Positions 45,313-54,227 of a stretch of DNA of 64,000 bases are shown here, piece after piece; within the stretch, counting starts at the first letter, position 1; every line of letters starts with the position of its first letter. Made by a program: the position numbers and the translations under genes. The stretch comes from Vibrio sp. JC009 (GTDB lineage Bacteria; Pseudomonadota; Gammaproteobacteria; Enterobacterales; Vibrionaceae), in the NCBI RefSeq assembly GCF_029016485.1, contig NZ_CP092106.1, positions 1,178,001 to 1,242,000 of the forward strand, read 5' to 3'. The notes beneath the pieces are model-generated. The model searched no databases. It saw only the letters and a list, made by a program, of their open reading frames with translations, and was not told the DNA's origin.

Positions 45313-46344
45313 ATGACAATGAAAAATAATAAAAATGCCAACCTGACCCCGGAACAGATCGATTTTATTCAGAAGTTACCTAAAGTTGAACTTCACCTGC
45401 ATATTGAGGGCTCTCTTGAGCCAGAGCTTATGTTTGAGCTTGCTGCGAGAAACAAAATCGACATACCTTTTAATTCGCCGGAAGAGGTGAGAGAGGCTTA
45501 TCAATTTACTAATCTTCAGTCTTTTCTGGATATTTATTATCAGGGCGCAAATGTACTGATTAATGAACAGGATTTCTTCGATTTAACCTGGGCTTACTTG
45601 CTTCGATGCCAGAAGGATCATGTTATTCATACCGAAATCTTCTTCGATCCTCAGACTCATACCGACAGGGGTATCGCCTTTGAAACCGTGGTTAACGGAA
45701 TCGACCGGGCACTGAAGCAGGCTCAGTCTGAACTTGGTATTTCCAGCCAGCTGATTATGTGCTTTTTGCGTCACTTGAGTGAAGATGCCGCATTTGAGAC
45801 TTTGGAGCAGGCTCTGCCATATAAAGACAAGATTATTGGTATTGGACTAGATTCATCTGAGCAGGGCCACCCGCCTGAGAAATTTGAGCGCGTATTTAAC
45901 AAAGCCAGAGAAGCCGGTTTTAAAGTGGTTGCCCATGCGGGAGAAGAGGGGCCTGCGCAGAATATTCTGGATGCGATGGACATGTTAGGCGCCGATAGGG
46001 TAGATCACGGTGTACGCTGCGTTGAAGATGAAAACCTAGTGCAGAGACTAGCTTCGGAAAGGATGCCGTTAACCGTCTGTCCGCTATCAAATACTAAGCT
46101 GAAAGTATTCGAGCAAATGGAGCAGCACAATATCGTCGATCTTCTGCGCAAAGGGCTGTGTGTGACCATCAACTCGGATGACCCGGCCTATTTCGGCGGT
46201 TATATGACGGACAACTTCCTCGCAGTAGCGAATGCATTTGAGTTGTCAGAGCAGGAATTGGCCCAGTTTACTTTAAATGCCATTGAAGCCTCTTTTGTCT
46301 CCGAAGAAGAGAAAGAGGCAATGAGCCTGACATTAGCGTTTTAA
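45313..46344 (+). CDS. add: Adenine deaminase (adenosine-deaminase-like family)
   Basis: The 343-residue amidohydrolase belongs to the adenosine deaminase superfamily branch that acts on adenine (similar to Pseudomonas PA0148 and yeast Aah1). [19 protein letters not shown] gives the HxH zinc ligands; [44 protein letters not shown] and [17 protein letters not shown] complete the site. It converts adenine to hypoxanthine, which the divergently encoded xanthine dehydrogenase oxidises. The gene symbol follows common annotation (add); adenine rather than adenosine is my preferred substrate. An alternative start lies two codons downstream. No adenine riboswitch precedes it. Confidence 0.88.
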   Translation: MTMKNNKNANLTPEQIDFIQKLPKVELHLHIEGSLEPELMFELAARNKIDIPFNSPEEVREAYQFTNLQSFLDIYYQGANVLINEQDFFDLTWAYLLRCQKDHVIHTEIFFDPQTHTDRGIAFETVVNGIDRALKQAQSELGISSQLIMCFLRHLSEDAAFETLEQALPYKDKIIGIGLDSSEQGHPPEKFERVFNKAREAGFKVVAHAGEEGPAQNILDAMDMLGADRVDHGVRCVEDENLVQRLASERMPLTVCPLSNTKLKVFEQMEQHNIVDLLRKGLCVTINSDDPAYFGGYMTDNFLAVANAFELSEQELAQFTLNAIEASFVSEEEKEAMSLTLAF

Positions 46345-46547
46345 GACAAAGCTTTAAGAACCGCTTGCGGATCTTTAGCCAGAACGTTGAGCAGAACCAG
46401 GGCCGGGCCACGTGGCGTCCGGTCTCCTCGCTCCCAGTGGCGAAGACTTCCTAAGCTTATCCCAAAAGTAGAAGCGGAGTGTGTTTGTTCGAAGCAAACG
46501 ACATAATTCCATGCTAGATATCGAGTAATAGCCTGAATATAGGCCAT
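46341..46547 (-). pseudogene. Decayed XRE-type antitoxin/regulator, N-terminally damaged
   Basis: The readable C-terminal half FGISLGSLRHWERGDRTPRG and PALVLLNVLAKDPQAVLKAL is a clear HigA/NadS-like HTH. The N-terminal part (MAYIQAITRYLAWNYVV) does not match the expected first helices, so it appears altered by frameshift or substitution. No toxin gene is next to it. It converges on adenine deaminase, overlapping its stop, and is 81 bases from the divergent histidine kinase gene. Confidence 0.55.
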
Positions 46548-46628
46548 TTTTTTCGAATCTAATTTGACCTGAATTTCTTTCTCCTCCTAATATAAAAGAC
46601 ATGATATAAGCTAAAACAGTATTCCTGT

Positions 46629-48893
46629 ATGCATGAACCAGAAAACCTCTTCCTGAGCTTTTTTCAACAAGCCCCTCAGGCCATCCTTATATTAGATAAG
46701 GATGGCAGTATCCTTGATGCAAACTTCAAAGCTGTTTCTTTGTTCAAGTGTGTATCCAAAGACGTTCTTATTAATCTTAGCCTTATAGTAGCCATGGAAA
46801 AAATAGCGGCTGGATTTGATACGAAGGAATATCAACTTCATAAAGCCCGTAACGATAAGGGACGGCTTATAAGGCAGGACCTTCTTAACGGTCGAATCGT
46901 TGAGTTGCAGTTCACTCCTGTGGCTACTGAATCTGCTGAATATATGCTTGTTCAAATTCGGGAGTTCTCCCAACAGAAGCATTTGCAATGGAACCTCCAC
47001 CTGGCGGAAGTGCTGGAATTTTTACCCGAACCCACGATGGTGGTGGATCTGGATGGCACAGTTGTCGTGTGGAACAAGGCTATTGAAGATGTTTCAGGGG
47101 TAAAAAAAGAAGATATCCTTGGTAAAGGAAATTATGAGTATGCTTTACCATTTTACGGTACCAGAAGGCCGATATTGGTTGACTGGACACTGGATCCTGA
47201 AGATAAAGTTCCTATCGAAAAATATAGCCTGGTACGACGCGATGGTGAGAAATTGTATGGCGAGATTTATACGCCCAATGCTTTTGGAGGTAAAGGTGCC
47301 TATTTATGGGGGGTTGCAGCACCCCTGAGAGATAGTTCAGGTAAAGTAGTGGCTGGCATTGAGTGTATGCGAAATGTTACCGAACGAACGATGGCAGAGC
47401 AGGAACTGAATAAAGCCAAAATTGCAGCAGAGGATGCGACTAAAGCTAAATCGGAGTTTTTAGCCCGGATGAGTCATGAAATCCGGACGCCTATGAATGC
47501 CATACTGGGTATGAGCGAGCTACTGCTTGAAACTGATCTTGATAGTGAACAGCAAGATTTTTCCGAAACGCTTCATTCTTCTGGTGAAATGTTACTGGAT
47601 ATTATTAATGACATTCTGGACTTTTCAAAAATTGAAGCGGATCAGGTTGAGCTAGAACACACGCCGTTTAATCTGAATGACTTGGTAGAAGAAGCGATCA
47701 GGATACTTGCTCCTAAGGCAGAGCGAAAAGGCCTTGAATTTGGCTATCGGATTTCTCCGGATGTATTCAGTCAGCTCCAGGGAGATCCCATCAGATTAAA
47801 GCAGATAGTGATAAACCTGCTCAGTAATGCTATTAAATTTACAGACCAAGGCGCTGTTAATCTGGAGATTATTCCGGATCCAGGAGAGCAGGATATGATT
47901 CTGGTCTCTGTTAGCGATACTGGTATTGGTATTCCTGAATCCAAACAGCACTCAATTTTTGATAGCTTCTCACAGGCTGATACATCGACAACAAGAGAGT
48001 ATGGTGGTACAGGTCTCGGCCTCGCGATATGTAAACGGTTGATTGAGCTTATGGGAGGAAGTATTTGGGTTCAGTCGGTGAAGGGAAAAGGCTCAACTTT
48101 CTTCTTTACGGTTCACTTTGAGCAGGCTGATGAGCTCCCTGTTTCTGTAGAGGAAAAGGGTGGAAATAATCAACTCCGAAATATGAATAAGCTCAGGTTA
48201 CTTCTCGTAGAAGATATATCGGCAAACCGTAAAGTTGTTCACCTTTTTCTTAAAAAATCAGGAATTCAGATAATAGAGGCGATCAACGGAAGAGCCGCCG
48301 TTGATGCTTATGTTAAGTCTGGTGGTCAGTTTGATGTCATTCTCATGGACCGGGAAATGCCAATAATGGATGGTCTGACTGCATCCCGGGAAATTCGAGT
48401 TTTTGAGCAAGAATACAGTTTGAAGAGAACACCGATTATTGCCCTGACGGCACATGCTTTTAATCAACACAAAGAAGAGTGCCTAAACGCTGGTTGTGAT
48501 GACTTTTTAGCCAAGCCGGTCAAGAAAAGCGATCTGATAAAGGCTTTAGAGAAGGTGGTGTACCCTGCTGGTACGGAGAATGGCATTAATAGCAGCGAAT
48601 TATATTTGGTTGAAGTGGACGAAGACTTACAAGAGTTAATTCCAGAATTTATAGAAGAGCTTGAACAAGAAATGTACAGCATGGGAATGGCTCTGGAAAA
48701 AGAAAACTTTGAAGACTTACGCCGACTGGCCCATGGTTATAAAGGAGCCTGCAGTAACTATGGTATTCAGGAACTGGCTGCCATATATTTTGAGCTGGAA
48801 AGTGCATCCCAAGAGCAAGATAAATCGAGGTGTCATAGTGTATGGAGCAAAGCGAGAAACTATATTTCTCGTATGGAGTTCCGGTATGTTTGA
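46629..48893 (+). CDS. Hybrid sensor histidine kinase (PAS-PAS-HisKA-HATPase-REC-HPt)
   Basis: The 754-residue cytosolic kinase has no membrane segment. Two PAS domains occupy about residues 8-110 and 125-255. HisKA has the phospho-His in MSHEIRTPMNAILGMSELL near 282; the ATPase has NLLSNAIKFTD, VSDTGIGIPE and GGTGLGLAICKRL. The receiver domain carries the phospho-Asp in FDVILMDREMPIMDG (about 573). The C-terminal HPt has its histidine in RRLAHGYKGACSNYG (about 701). This ArcB/BarA-like four-step relay likely hands phosphate to the response-regulator diguanylate cyclase encoded 45 bases downstream. The signal sensed by the PAS domains is unknown. Confidence 0.93.
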   Translation: MHEPENLFLSFFQQAPQAILILDKDGSILDANFKAVSLFKCVSKDVLINLSLIVAMEKIAAGFDTKEYQLHKARNDKGRLIRQDLLNGRIVELQFTPVATESAEYMLVQIREFSQQKHLQWNLHLAEVLEFLPEPTMVVDLDGTVVVWNKAIEDVSGVKKEDILGKGNYEYALPFYGTRRPILVDWTLDPEDKVPIEKYSLVRRDGEKLYGEIYTPNAFGGKGAYLWGVAAPLRDSSGKVVAGIECMRNVTERTMAEQELNKAKIAAEDATKAKSEFLARMSHEIRTPMNAILGMSELLLETDLDSEQQDFSETLHSSGEMLLDIINDILDFSKIEADQVELEHTPFNLNDLVEEAIRILAPKAERKGLEFGYRISPDVFSQLQGDPIRLKQIVINLLSNAIKFTDQGAVNLEIIPDPGEQDMILVSVSDTGIGIPESKQHSIFDSFSQADTSTTREYGGTGLGLAICKRLIELMGGSIWVQSVKGKGSTFFFTVHFEQADELPVSVEEKGGNNQLRNMNKLRLLLVEDISANRKVVHLFLKKSGIQIIEAINGRAAVDAYVKSGGQFDVILMDREMPIMDGLTASREIRVFEQEYSLKRTPIIALTAHAFNQHKEECLNAGCDDFLAKPVKKSDLIKALEKVVYPAGTENGINSSELYLVEVDEDLQELIPEFIEELEQEMYSMGMALEKENFEDLRRLAHGYKGACSNYGIQELAAIYFELESASQEQDKSRCHSVWSKARNYISRMEFRYV

Positions 48894-48938
48894 CGGTAAT
48901 TACGCCGTGACACAGGTAGTTTTAGTGGAGAAGAATAC

Positions 48939-49856
48939 GTGGCGGTACCTAAGCCAAAGATCATGATAGTTGACGATGTAAAAGCAAATTCCAGACTTTT
49001 GGCAAAACGTTTGGGTGATGAATATGACTTTCATATCGTGACTAGCGGAAAAGAGGCCCTTGAGGATGCAGAGAAACTGGCACCTGATTTAATATTGCTG
49101 GATATTCTGATGCCGGAAATGGATGGATTCGAGGTATGTTACCGGCTGAAAGAGAATGAAGCGACAAAGTTAATTCCGGTAGTGTTTATCACCAGCCTTG
49201 ATGATGAGGAAGATGAAACTAAGGGATTAGACCTTGGTGCCGTAGACTACATCAAAAAGCCATTTCGCATACCGATAATAAAGGCCAGAATCAGAAACCA
49301 TATTCAGTTGAAACAAGCCAGAGACCTGTTGGAGAAGCAGGCATTTATTGACTCGTTAACTGCAATTCCGAACAGAAGGCGTTTCGATGAAATATTAGAA
49401 AAAGAGTGGTACCGGGCTGCCAGAGAGCAAGCTTCGTTATCCATGATTTTATTAGATATCGATCATTTTAAACAATACAACGATAGCTATGGTCACCAGC
49501 AGGGGGATTATTGTCTAATTCAGATTGGTCGGGCCCTAAAAGAGAGTATGAGGCGCGCGTCCGATTTTGTAGCGCGATATGGTGGAGAAGAGTTCGCAGT
49601 TATTCTTCCGTCAGTTACTGAACAAGAGGCTGTTGAGGTTGCAAAGTTTATTAGTCAGCGGGTGGCTAAATTGAAGATTCCTCACTGTGACTCTAACCTC
49701 GATTCTCCTTATGTGACGGTAAGTATGGGGGTTACTTCGTTCAAACCATCAGAAAGTGATGATCCTGAAAGCTTTTTCTCAACTGCGGATAAAGCGTTAT
49801 ATCAGGCTAAGAATAGTGGCCGAAACCAGATAAAAAGCAGTATTAAAGCAGAATAG
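48939..49856 (+). CDS. Response-regulator diguanylate cyclase (REC-GGDEF, PleD-like)
   Basis: The 305-residue protein starts at a GTG with GGAG upstream. The receiver domain (residues 5-120) has the phosphoacceptor in DLILLDILMPEMDGFEV (about 54) and the Lys in YIKKPFR. The GGDEF domain follows with DSLTAIPNRRRFDE, ILLDIDHFKQYNDSYGHQQGD, shown in part, and the active-site GGEEF at about 214. An RASD sequence five residues before it is the product-inhibition I-site. It should make cyclic di-GMP when phosphorylated, probably by the kinase gene just upstream. A strong terminator follows. Confidence 0.95.
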   Translation: MAVPKPKIMIVDDVKANSRLLAKRLGDEYDFHIVTSGKEALEDAEKLAPDLILLDILMPEMDGFEVCYRLKENEATKLIPVVFITSLDDEEDETKGLDLGAVDYIKKPFRIPIIKARIRNHIQLKQARDLLEKQAFIDSLTAIPNRRRFDEILEKEWYRAAREQASLSMILLDIDHFKQYNDSYGHQQGDYCLIQIGRALKESMRRASDFVARYGGEEFAVILPSVTEQEAVEVAKFISQRVAKLKIPHCDSNLDSPYVTVSMGVTSFKPSESDDPESFFSTADKALYQAKNSGRNQIKSSIKAE

Positions 49857-49888
49857 CATGTTTTTGGTTCTGCTTTGAGGCAATAAAA

Positions 49889-49916
49889 AACACCGGACTG
49901 AGCTCAGTCCGGTGTT
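49889..49916. terminator. Rho-independent terminator after the cyclase gene
   Basis: AACACCGGACTG and CAGTCCGGTGTT form a long perfect stem around AGCT, with TCTTCGTT after it on the plus strand and an even better TTTTTATTG on the minus strand. It serves the cyclase gene and probably once served a minus-strand gene now reduced to a fragment at 49933-50010. Confidence 0.82.
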
Positions 49917-49932
49917 CTTCGTTATTTAGGTT

Positions 49933-50010
49933 TCAATGTGCAACCACCATAGCTTTCATCTCTTTTGCATAGTTGAGCTCACTTTGCAGGTTATTACCCA
50001 CTTCATGAGC
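49933..50010 (-). pseudogene. Fragment: C-terminal end of an unknown minus-strand gene
   Basis: A short open frame ends [24 protein letters not shown] at a TGA next to the terminator. It looks like genuine coding sequence of a helical protein tail, but only about 25 codons remain before it runs into the truncated sigma-54 activator. I do not recognise the parent protein. Confidence 0.4.
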
Positions 50011-50720
50011 TGTTTGGTCATGCCAAAGGCGCCTTTACCGGAGCAGACCGAGCCCGCGCCGGTTTATTTGAAGAGGCCAATGGTGGCACTATCTTTCTGG
50101 ATGAAATAGGTGAAACCAGCCCGAATATGCAGGTTAAGCTGCTTCGCGTGTTGCAGGAGAGAGAAGTTAAACGTATTGGCGAAAATCTTTCCCGGAAACT
50201 GGATGTGCGGGTTATCGTTGCGACCAACCGTAATCTTAGTGATGAGGTGAAAAGGGGCAACTTCCGCCAGGATCTTTTCTATCGCCTGAGAGTTATTGAG
50301 CTGAAAGTTCCGGACCTGGAACAGCGCCGTGAAGATATTCTGCCTATAGCTAACCTGTTTCTGCATAAATTCGGTAGCAGCATGAATCGCAGTGTTATTG
50401 GTCTTTCAAGGGGAGCGGTCCAGACTCTGATGAACTATACCTGGCCGGGAAATGTCCGCGAGCTGGCCAATGCGATGGAGTACGCTGTCGCCCTTTGTGC
50501 CGGTGAATGGATAGAAGAGAACGATCTGCCACCGGAACTAAATATCGTTGAAGAAGAGCAGAACTCTTTTTCTCCGTTAATGCCAATGGAAGCGGTGGAA
50601 AGGCAGCATATACTGACAGCGCTCGAATATCACAAGGGTGATAAACGGGCTACAGCGGAAAGCCTTGGTATTGTTCTGTCAACCTTGTACCGGAAGCTGG
50701 CGCTGTATCAGCTAAATTAA
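50007..50720 (+). pseudogene. 5'-truncated sigma-54-dependent transcriptional activator (NtrC/VasH type)
   Basis: The frame starts in the middle of the AAA+ domain at [19 protein letters not shown] (the GAFTGA loop that contacts sigma-54), so the N-terminal sensor domain and Walker A are missing. Walker B is present as [11 protein letters not shown], then [17 protein letters not shown] and [16 protein letters not shown]. It ends with a Fis-like HTH ([20 protein letters not shown]). No ribosome site or start precedes it; the junction at 50007 abuts a fragment of an unrelated gene. It cannot be a functional ATPase. Which activator it derives from cannot be told. Confidence 0.85.
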
Positions 50721-50801
50721 TTATCCGGCAAGAATCGGATGGTATCATCAGGCCAGGTGTGATGAGATAGCAATGAAATCCGATAGACAGTGAGTCCAGT
50801 T

Positions 50802-51689
50802 ATGTCAAAGTTACCTGAAAATGAGTTGGAAAATACGCCGGTGCGGGATGAGCGTAGCCGGAAGCTGATTGATGTGGCTCGCTATATTGACAGCCATGCC
50901 GAAGATAAAATTACACTCACTCAGTTAGGCCATTTTGCAGGACTTTCGCCTTCCAGATTACAGCGCACTTTTAAAGCCATGTTCGGCGTATCCCCCAGGC
51001 AGTATCAGGATGCAGTGCGTATGCAAAAGTTTAAGGATTCATTAAAGGAAGGCGAAGGTGTAACCGATGCAATTTTCTCGTCAGGTTACGGTTCAATAAG
51101 CCGGGTATATGGTGAAGCGTCCAGAAATATAGGCATGAACCCCAAAGCTTACAGAGCGGGTGGTCAGGGGGAAGTGATTCATTATGCGTGTCGTGAGACT
51201 GCTCTCGGCTACATGATTATGGCCGCGACCGGTAAGGGAGTCTGCTCAGTACAGTTTGGTGACGACAAAGAGGCTCTGCATACTCTTCTCTCCGATGAAT
51301 TCCCCAATGCACAACTTGTGCTTTCTGCAGCGCAGGATGCGCCGGAGTTGGATAGCTGGATGCTGGCCTTAGATCAGCATATCAGTCAGGGAGCACCCAG
51401 ACCCGATGTGCCGCTAGATATCAGAGGAACCGCATTCCAAATCAAAGTATGGCAATTTCTGCTAAGCATCAAAGAAGGGGACGTAATGAGTTACGCAGAG
51501 GTTGCAGAACAGATTGATAGCCCGAAAGCGGTTCGCGCCGTAGGCACAGCTTGTGGTAAAAACCGGATAGGGATCCTTATTCCGTGTCACCGGGTATTGC
51601 GAAGCGACGGAGGCTTAGGAGGTTACCGCTGGGGGCTTGAGCGGAAACGAGCCTTGCTGGACAAGGAGAGAGCAAAGTCACCCGAATAG
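50802..51689 (+). CDS. ada: Ada-like AraC-type regulator fused to O6-alkylguanine-DNA methyltransferase
   Basis: The product is 295 residues from the ATG at 50802; a GTG four codons earlier is an alternative. Residues ~20-125 are an AraC-type HTH (ITLTQLGHFAGLSPSRLQRT, GYGSISRVYGEASRNIGMNP). The C-terminal half is a DNA methyltransferase with the active-site IPCHRVLRSDGGLGGYRWGL; Cys of PCHR takes the alkyl group. The N-terminal zinc domain of E. coli Ada, which senses methylphosphotriesters, is missing, so induction by self-methylation of that domain is not expected. AlkD-like repair is encoded 15 kb away. Confidence 0.9.
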   Translation: MSKLPENELENTPVRDERSRKLIDVARYIDSHAEDKITLTQLGHFAGLSPSRLQRTFKAMFGVSPRQYQDAVRMQKFKDSLKEGEGVTDAIFSSGYGSISRVYGEASRNIGMNPKAYRAGGQGEVIHYACRETALGYMIMAATGKGVCSVQFGDDKEALHTLLSDEFPNAQLVLSAAQDAPELDSWMLALDQHISQGAPRPDVPLDIRGTAFQIKVWQFLLSIKEGDVMSYAEVAEQIDSPKAVRAVGTACGKNRIGILIPCHRVLRSDGGLGGYRWGLERKRALLDKERAKSPE

Positions 51690-51700
51690 GGGTGACTTTG
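51673..51700. terminator. Hairpin after ada, shared by convergent genes
   Basis: An 11-bp stem CAAAGTCACCC / GGGTGACTTTG has a 6-base loop. It overlaps the ada stop codon and lies 31 bases from the end of the convergent small gene. There is no strong U-tract. Confidence 0.5.
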
Positions 51701-51730
51701 TGGGTGTACATTTGCAAAGTCAGGAAAGTC

Positions 51731-51964
51731 TTATGCTGCAATTAGTGACTGACTGCGTACATAATAGATATCGGATTCACTGAGTTCGGCAGTTATCGTT
51801 GAGATAAAGGGCAGCAGCTCCAGTGATTTTGGAGAGCGAAAACAGTAATCGGTGATAATTGCCCACCCCTGAATCGAGCAGTATCCGTTATTTTTCTCAA
51901 TGTAGTTAGCAATCTGAGCTGCACATTCGTCGCTATAGGTTTCAATTTTGTAGACCGTAATCAT
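51731..51964 (-). CDS. Small hypothetical protein, 77 aa
   Basis: I do not recognise the product (MITVYKIETYSDECAAQIAN ... SESDIYYVRSQSLIAA, parts shown). It is a compact soluble alpha/beta protein without a signal peptide. GGAGAGGGAGACAAAG lies just upstream of its ATG, a strong ribosome site, which supports translation. It converges on ada. No function can be proposed. Confidence 0.6.
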   Translation of the reverse strand: MITVYKIETYSDECAAQIANYIEKNNGYCSIQGWAIITDYCFRSPKSLELLPFISTITAELSESDIYYVRSQSLIAA

Positions 51965-52276
51965 TACTTTGTCTCCCTCTCCATGGGTATATAAGTAAAA
52001 TGAAAGTCATATAGTCAGAATCAAAACAACTACCGGGTTCTTCTATATTTATCCATTATTTCCCCTCCTGCTAACTACAAATTTCGATAAATTAATACAA
52101 TGAAATCTATCGATAACTTTAAGGAGGTAGAGCGGTGTACCTAATTTGATCTTAGGTGAGGCTTTGATATGCAGGGTGTTTCATTTTTGGGATTTATTGA
52201 TATATATATTAGAATGAAAACTCTAACCATGCTTAATAGCGGTAAGCGAACTAAGGATATTGGAAAGGCTCAACTG

Positions 52277-52315
52277 CTATCGTTTTTTATTCCTCGCCGG
52301 CAACAGGGCACTTTC
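52277..52315. repeat. Direct repeat, left copy, vestigial C-terminal gene tail on the minus strand
   Basis: About 33 of 38 bases match 54141-54178. On the minus strand it reads AESALLPARNKKR-stop, in the same frame as FEKALLSAKNKER-stop of the right copy. The two copies bracket the chemoreceptor gene. Confidence 0.6.
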
Positions 52316-52372
52316 TGCTAAGCATCAAAGAAGGGGACGAACTGAGCTACGAATGGGCCGTAGAACAGATGT
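52311..52372 (+). pseudogene. Degraded fragment duplicating part of ada
   Basis: The run TTTCTGCTAAGCATCAAAGA and the following AGGGGACG are identical to ada around 51456-51483. The similarity fades over the next 40 bases (ada: TGAGTTACGCAGAGG; here: TGAGCTACGAATGGG; then GTAGAACAGAT against GCAGAACAGAT). It is about 60 bases, with no frame retained to a stop. Confidence 0.7.
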
Positions 52373-52491
52373 TTATTATAGGCTATGTGCTCTAGATTTT
52401 ATTTCACAGCATAGAGTTTTGTAATCGTAGTCGTTGTGCTCTAGAGTGCAGAGTAGCACACCAAAATAGACATAAATAAGGCCAGGTAGTT

Positions 52492-54105
52492 ATGAATTTT
52501 GAAAAGTTGACGGTAAGAGCTCGTATTTTACTTATTCTCGTACTTTCTATTTCATTTTTAGTGGGAACCTCTTTTTTTCAGTATTCAAAGTTCTCAAACA
52601 TTGAAGAGCTGGTTGATAAGATGTACCGGCATCCTGTTGCTGTGTCCAGCGTTATCAAAAAAATCGACTATAACGTTGTGCTAATCCACCGGGAAATGAA
52701 AGACATTGCACTGGGAAAAGATCTCAGTAAGGCTCAGGCGGTTGTTAACAAGCTCCATAACGATACGCTTGCTGAGTTTGACCTTTTAGAAGAACGCTTT
52801 CTTGGGGATAAGAGTGACATTAAAGAGCTGAAGCAGTGGTTTATTGATTGGAAACAGATACGCCAAAAAGTTATTGATTACAAAAATCAGGGTGATATGA
52901 AAAATGCGGCCAGAATAACTCAGACTGAGGGTGTGGTGCATATCAATAAACTGAATAAGCGCATCCAGGAAATTATTGCCTTCGCCGATAATAAGCTTCA
53001 AACCTTCTATGGCGGCGTCAAAACTAATGTCAGCCAGGCTTCTCAGATCGTTATGATTATCGCTGTCGTTTCAACCATTGTCTTTATCGTGATAAGTCTT
53101 TTGATTGTTAACAGTATTGTTAAGCCTCTTGCTCGTTTATCTGATTTTTCAGAGCAGATTTCGCGAGGAAATCTTACCGTAAGTATTGATACTTCAAATC
53201 ATAATGAAATTGACCAGCTTGGAAAGCAGATGTTAGTGATGAGAGACAGCTTAAAGAATTTGCTTTCTCATATCAGTAATGTGGTCAATTCAGTCAGTGG
53301 CTCCAGCCATGAAATGGAGCGAATGGTTGAACAGTTCAGCCATTCAACTAAGAATCAGGCGACAGGCCTGGAGCAGGTATCCACCGCGGTAGATCAAATG
53401 TCTGCGACCGTTAACGAAGTTGCTCAAAATGCTCAACTGGCATTGAATGCAGCCACCCAGACCTTCTCAGATGCTTCTGAAGGAAGTGAAGCAACCACTC
53501 AAGTGACCAGTCAGGCGTCGGAGCTGGTTGAAAACACGACTGTCGTTAGTGCAACACTAAATCAGCTTGAAGAAGAAACGAAGAATGTTGAAAGTGTGCT
53601 TGATATGATCCGGGAAATATCGGAACAGACCAACTTGCTGGCACTAAATGCAGCGATTGAAGCCGCTCGTGCGGGAGAACATGGCAGAGGGTTTGCCGTT
53701 GTTGCAGATGAAGTGCGTAACTTAGCGGCAAAAACTCAGTCAAGTGTAGACGATATTCAGAAAACAATTACAAAGCTTCAGTCTGAATCCGTTAGTGCCG
53801 TAGAGAAAATGAGTCTTAACTTCACTATGTCTGAAGAAACCTCCAAATTAGCTCAGCTTACCAGCGACAGCTTAGGTAAGATTATTGATTCAGCAAATCA
53901 CATTCAGGACATGAACACACATATTGCCACTGCCTCTGAGGAGCAAAGCGCTGTTGCAACGGAAATAAGTAGCAACGTGGCAGAGATCTACTCAAACTCC
54001 AAAGACGTGATGCTTGAGATCAGTAACATTGAGTCTGCTGCCCGGGATCTGAATGAATTATCCAGCCAGCTTGAGGCAGAAATTTCAAAATTCCGAATAG
54101 TGTAA
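52492..54105 (+). CDS. Methyl-accepting chemotaxis protein with a small periplasmic helical sensor
   Basis: The 537-residue transducer has a first membrane helix ([20 protein letters not shown]), a periplasmic domain of about 150 residues that looks like a four-helix bundle ([40 protein letters not shown]), and a second helix ([20 protein letters not shown]). HAMP follows, then the long coiled coil with [20 protein letters not shown] at about residue 378. It ends [10 protein letters not shown] without a tethering pentapeptide. The ligand is unknown. It is a lone gene bounded by gene debris on both sides and a terminator. Confidence 0.92.
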   Translation: MNFEKLTVRARILLILVLSISFLVGTSFFQYSKFSNIEELVDKMYRHPVAVSSVIKKIDYNVVLIHREMKDIALGKDLSKAQAVVNKLHNDTLAEFDLLEERFLGDKSDIKELKQWFIDWKQIRQKVIDYKNQGDMKNAARITQTEGVVHINKLNKRIQEIIAFADNKLQTFYGGVKTNVSQASQIVMIIAVVSTIVFIVISLLIVNSIVKPLARLSDFSEQISRGNLTVSIDTSNHNEIDQLGKQMLVMRDSLKNLLSHISNVVNSVSGSSHEMERMVEQFSHSTKNQATGLEQVSTAVDQMSATVNEVAQNAQLALNAATQTFSDASEGSEATTQVTSQASELVENTTVVSATLNQLEEETKNVESVLDMIREISEQTNLLALNAAIEAARAGEHGRGFAVVADEVRNLAAKTQSSVDDIQKTITKLQSESVSAVEKMSLNFTMSEETSKLAQLTSDSLGKIIDSANHIQDMNTHIATASEEQSAVATEISSNVAEIYSNSKDVMLEISNIESAARDLNELSSQLEAEISKFRIV

Positions 54106-54122
54106 ATTATATGTGTCAGGGG

Positions 54123-54160
54123 CGATAGAATCAGCGAGTTCTATCGTTCTTTATTCTTCG
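54123..54160 (+). terminator. Rho-independent terminator of the chemoreceptor gene
   Basis: An 8-bp stem CGATAGAA / TTCTATCG with an 8-base loop is followed by TTCTTTATTCTT. It lies 18 bases after the stop. Confidence 0.7.
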
Positions 54161-54178
54161 CCGACAACAGCGCTTTCT
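54141..54178. repeat. Direct repeat, right copy, vestigial C-terminal gene tail on the minus strand
   Basis: It matches 52277-52315. On the minus strand the frame extends to about 54200 and reads KYIPGFEKALLSAKNKER-stop, plausible as the tail of a real gene whose body is now missing. It overlaps the right arm of the chemoreceptor terminator. Confidence 0.6.
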
Positions 54179-54227
54179 CAAAACCGGGTATATACTTGTT
54201 ACAAAAGACAAAGGCAAGGGAAAGACT

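Larger units (their letters stand above)
51965..52491. other. Intergenic region with gene debris upstream of the second chemoreceptor
   Basis: No intact gene is seen in these 527 bases. They contain an AT-rich promoter-like region near 51990-52200, a vestigial gene tail shared with 54141-54178 (at 52277-52315), a degraded fragment of ada (52311-52372), and the promoter of the chemoreceptor gene. Confidence 0.6.
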
